This document shows, piece by piece, positions 63,840 to 64,000 of a DNA stretch of 64,000 nucleotides. The stretch covers positions 186,001 to 250,000 of the forward strand of contig OU015322.1 in assembly GCA_907163225.1 (NCBI GenBank), written 5' to 3'. Each line of letters starts with the position of its first letter. Position 1 is the first letter of the stretch. The notes below the pieces were generated by a model. That model had not been told where the DNA came from, searched no databases, and saw only the letters and a program-made list of their open reading frames with translations. Source of the DNA: an uncultured Rhodocyclaceae bacterium (GTDB lineage: Bacteria > Pseudomonadota > Gammaproteobacteria > Burkholderiales > Rhodocyclaceae). The translations under genes and the position numbers were made by a program.

Positions 63840-64000
63840 ATGAAGGTTGAAACCTACCTGTTTGGTGCAGTTGAAGTCAGCCCGGAGAAAATTATCCATT
63901 TTCCGAACGGCCTGGTCGGCTTCGAGCAGAGTAAACGCTTCATGCTGGCGCACGAGGAAAGCAAGGAGCACCCCGCCAGCTACACGCTGCAATCGCTGGA
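63840..64000 (+). CDS. fliW: Flagellar assembly factor FliW, 5' part
   Basis: The first 53 residues of FliW, which binds flagellin and antagonises CsrA. The signature [19 protein letters not shown] is clear, and a strong Shine-Dalgarno GAGGAGG precedes the ATG. The gene continues past the window edge. Confidence 0.88.
   Translation, partial: MKVETYLFGAVEVSPEKIIHFPNGLVGFEQSKRFMLAHEESKEHPASYTLQSL

Overview
The window looks like chromosomal DNA of a betaproteobacterium, most likely of the Rhodocyclaceae (Dechloromonas/Azonexus type). The reasons are high GC, dense gene packing, a RelA-type stringent factor, GlrK/QseG/GlrR signalling, FccAB-like sulfide oxidation, many small c- and b-type cytochromes, and abundant chemotaxis and c-di-GMP proteins. 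I count about 57 protein genes, one broken gene and two tRNAs. The assignment to a genus is inference; there is no rRNA here to check it.

Layout. 1-7.3 kb: end of a chemoreceptor, a DUF2062 membrane protein, the DNA-uptake channel ComEC, two alpha/beta hydrolases, the MtfA peptidase and a DMT exporter. 7.4-15.7 kb: relA, a small membrane protein, a secreted HExxH protein, ppk1, and a menF/menE-like pair. 15.8-25.3 kb: a second chemoreceptor, a five-gene operon of two c-type cytochromes, a b-type cytochrome and a QseB/QseC-like two-component pair, an Xre/RES toxin-antitoxin pair and small orphan genes. 25.3-34.5 kb: a truncated metal-binding peptide gene, a CzcB-CzcA-DUF3240-CzcC efflux operon and the GlrK-QseG-GlrR signalling operon. 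34.7-42 kb: FccAB-like genes, an Fnr-type regulator with a perfect Fnr box, a DODA dioxygenase/cytochrome b561/YceI/YceI operon with a divergent LysR regulator, and a stress membrane protein with a SIMPL protein. 42-49.7 kb: a four-gene signalling operon (TonB receptor, YfiR, hybrid kinase, GGDEF-EAL response regulator). 49.9-64 kb: modBC, tRNA-Thr, nhaD with a possible leader attenuator, tRNA-Val, an HD-GYP protein, rimO, a glycolate-oxidase-like gene, a histidine kinase, hslO, yffB, tex and the start of fliW.

The most striking signal is not a gene. At least 20 copies of a roughly 32-bp motif are scattered through the window on both strands, in genes and between them: a core RCGGTCRAC followed by two A/T-rich blocks about one helical turn apart. 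Inside genes it is read in different frames and on either strand, so it is constrained as DNA, not as protein. Its layout closely resembles the uptake signal sequences of Pasteurellaceae (a GCGGT core plus phased A/T blocks), and the ComEC uptake channel is encoded in the same window. I propose it as a candidate DNA-uptake or other genome-wide recognition sequence.

Other notable points: a shared 11-bp-period CTTAAG operator in front of both the cytochrome and the metal-efflux operon with identical spacing to the -10 box; a GlrR that has lost the sigma-54 contact loop and key ATPase residues; an Hsp33 that lacks two of its four zinc-binding cysteines; and a set of genes that look leaderless.
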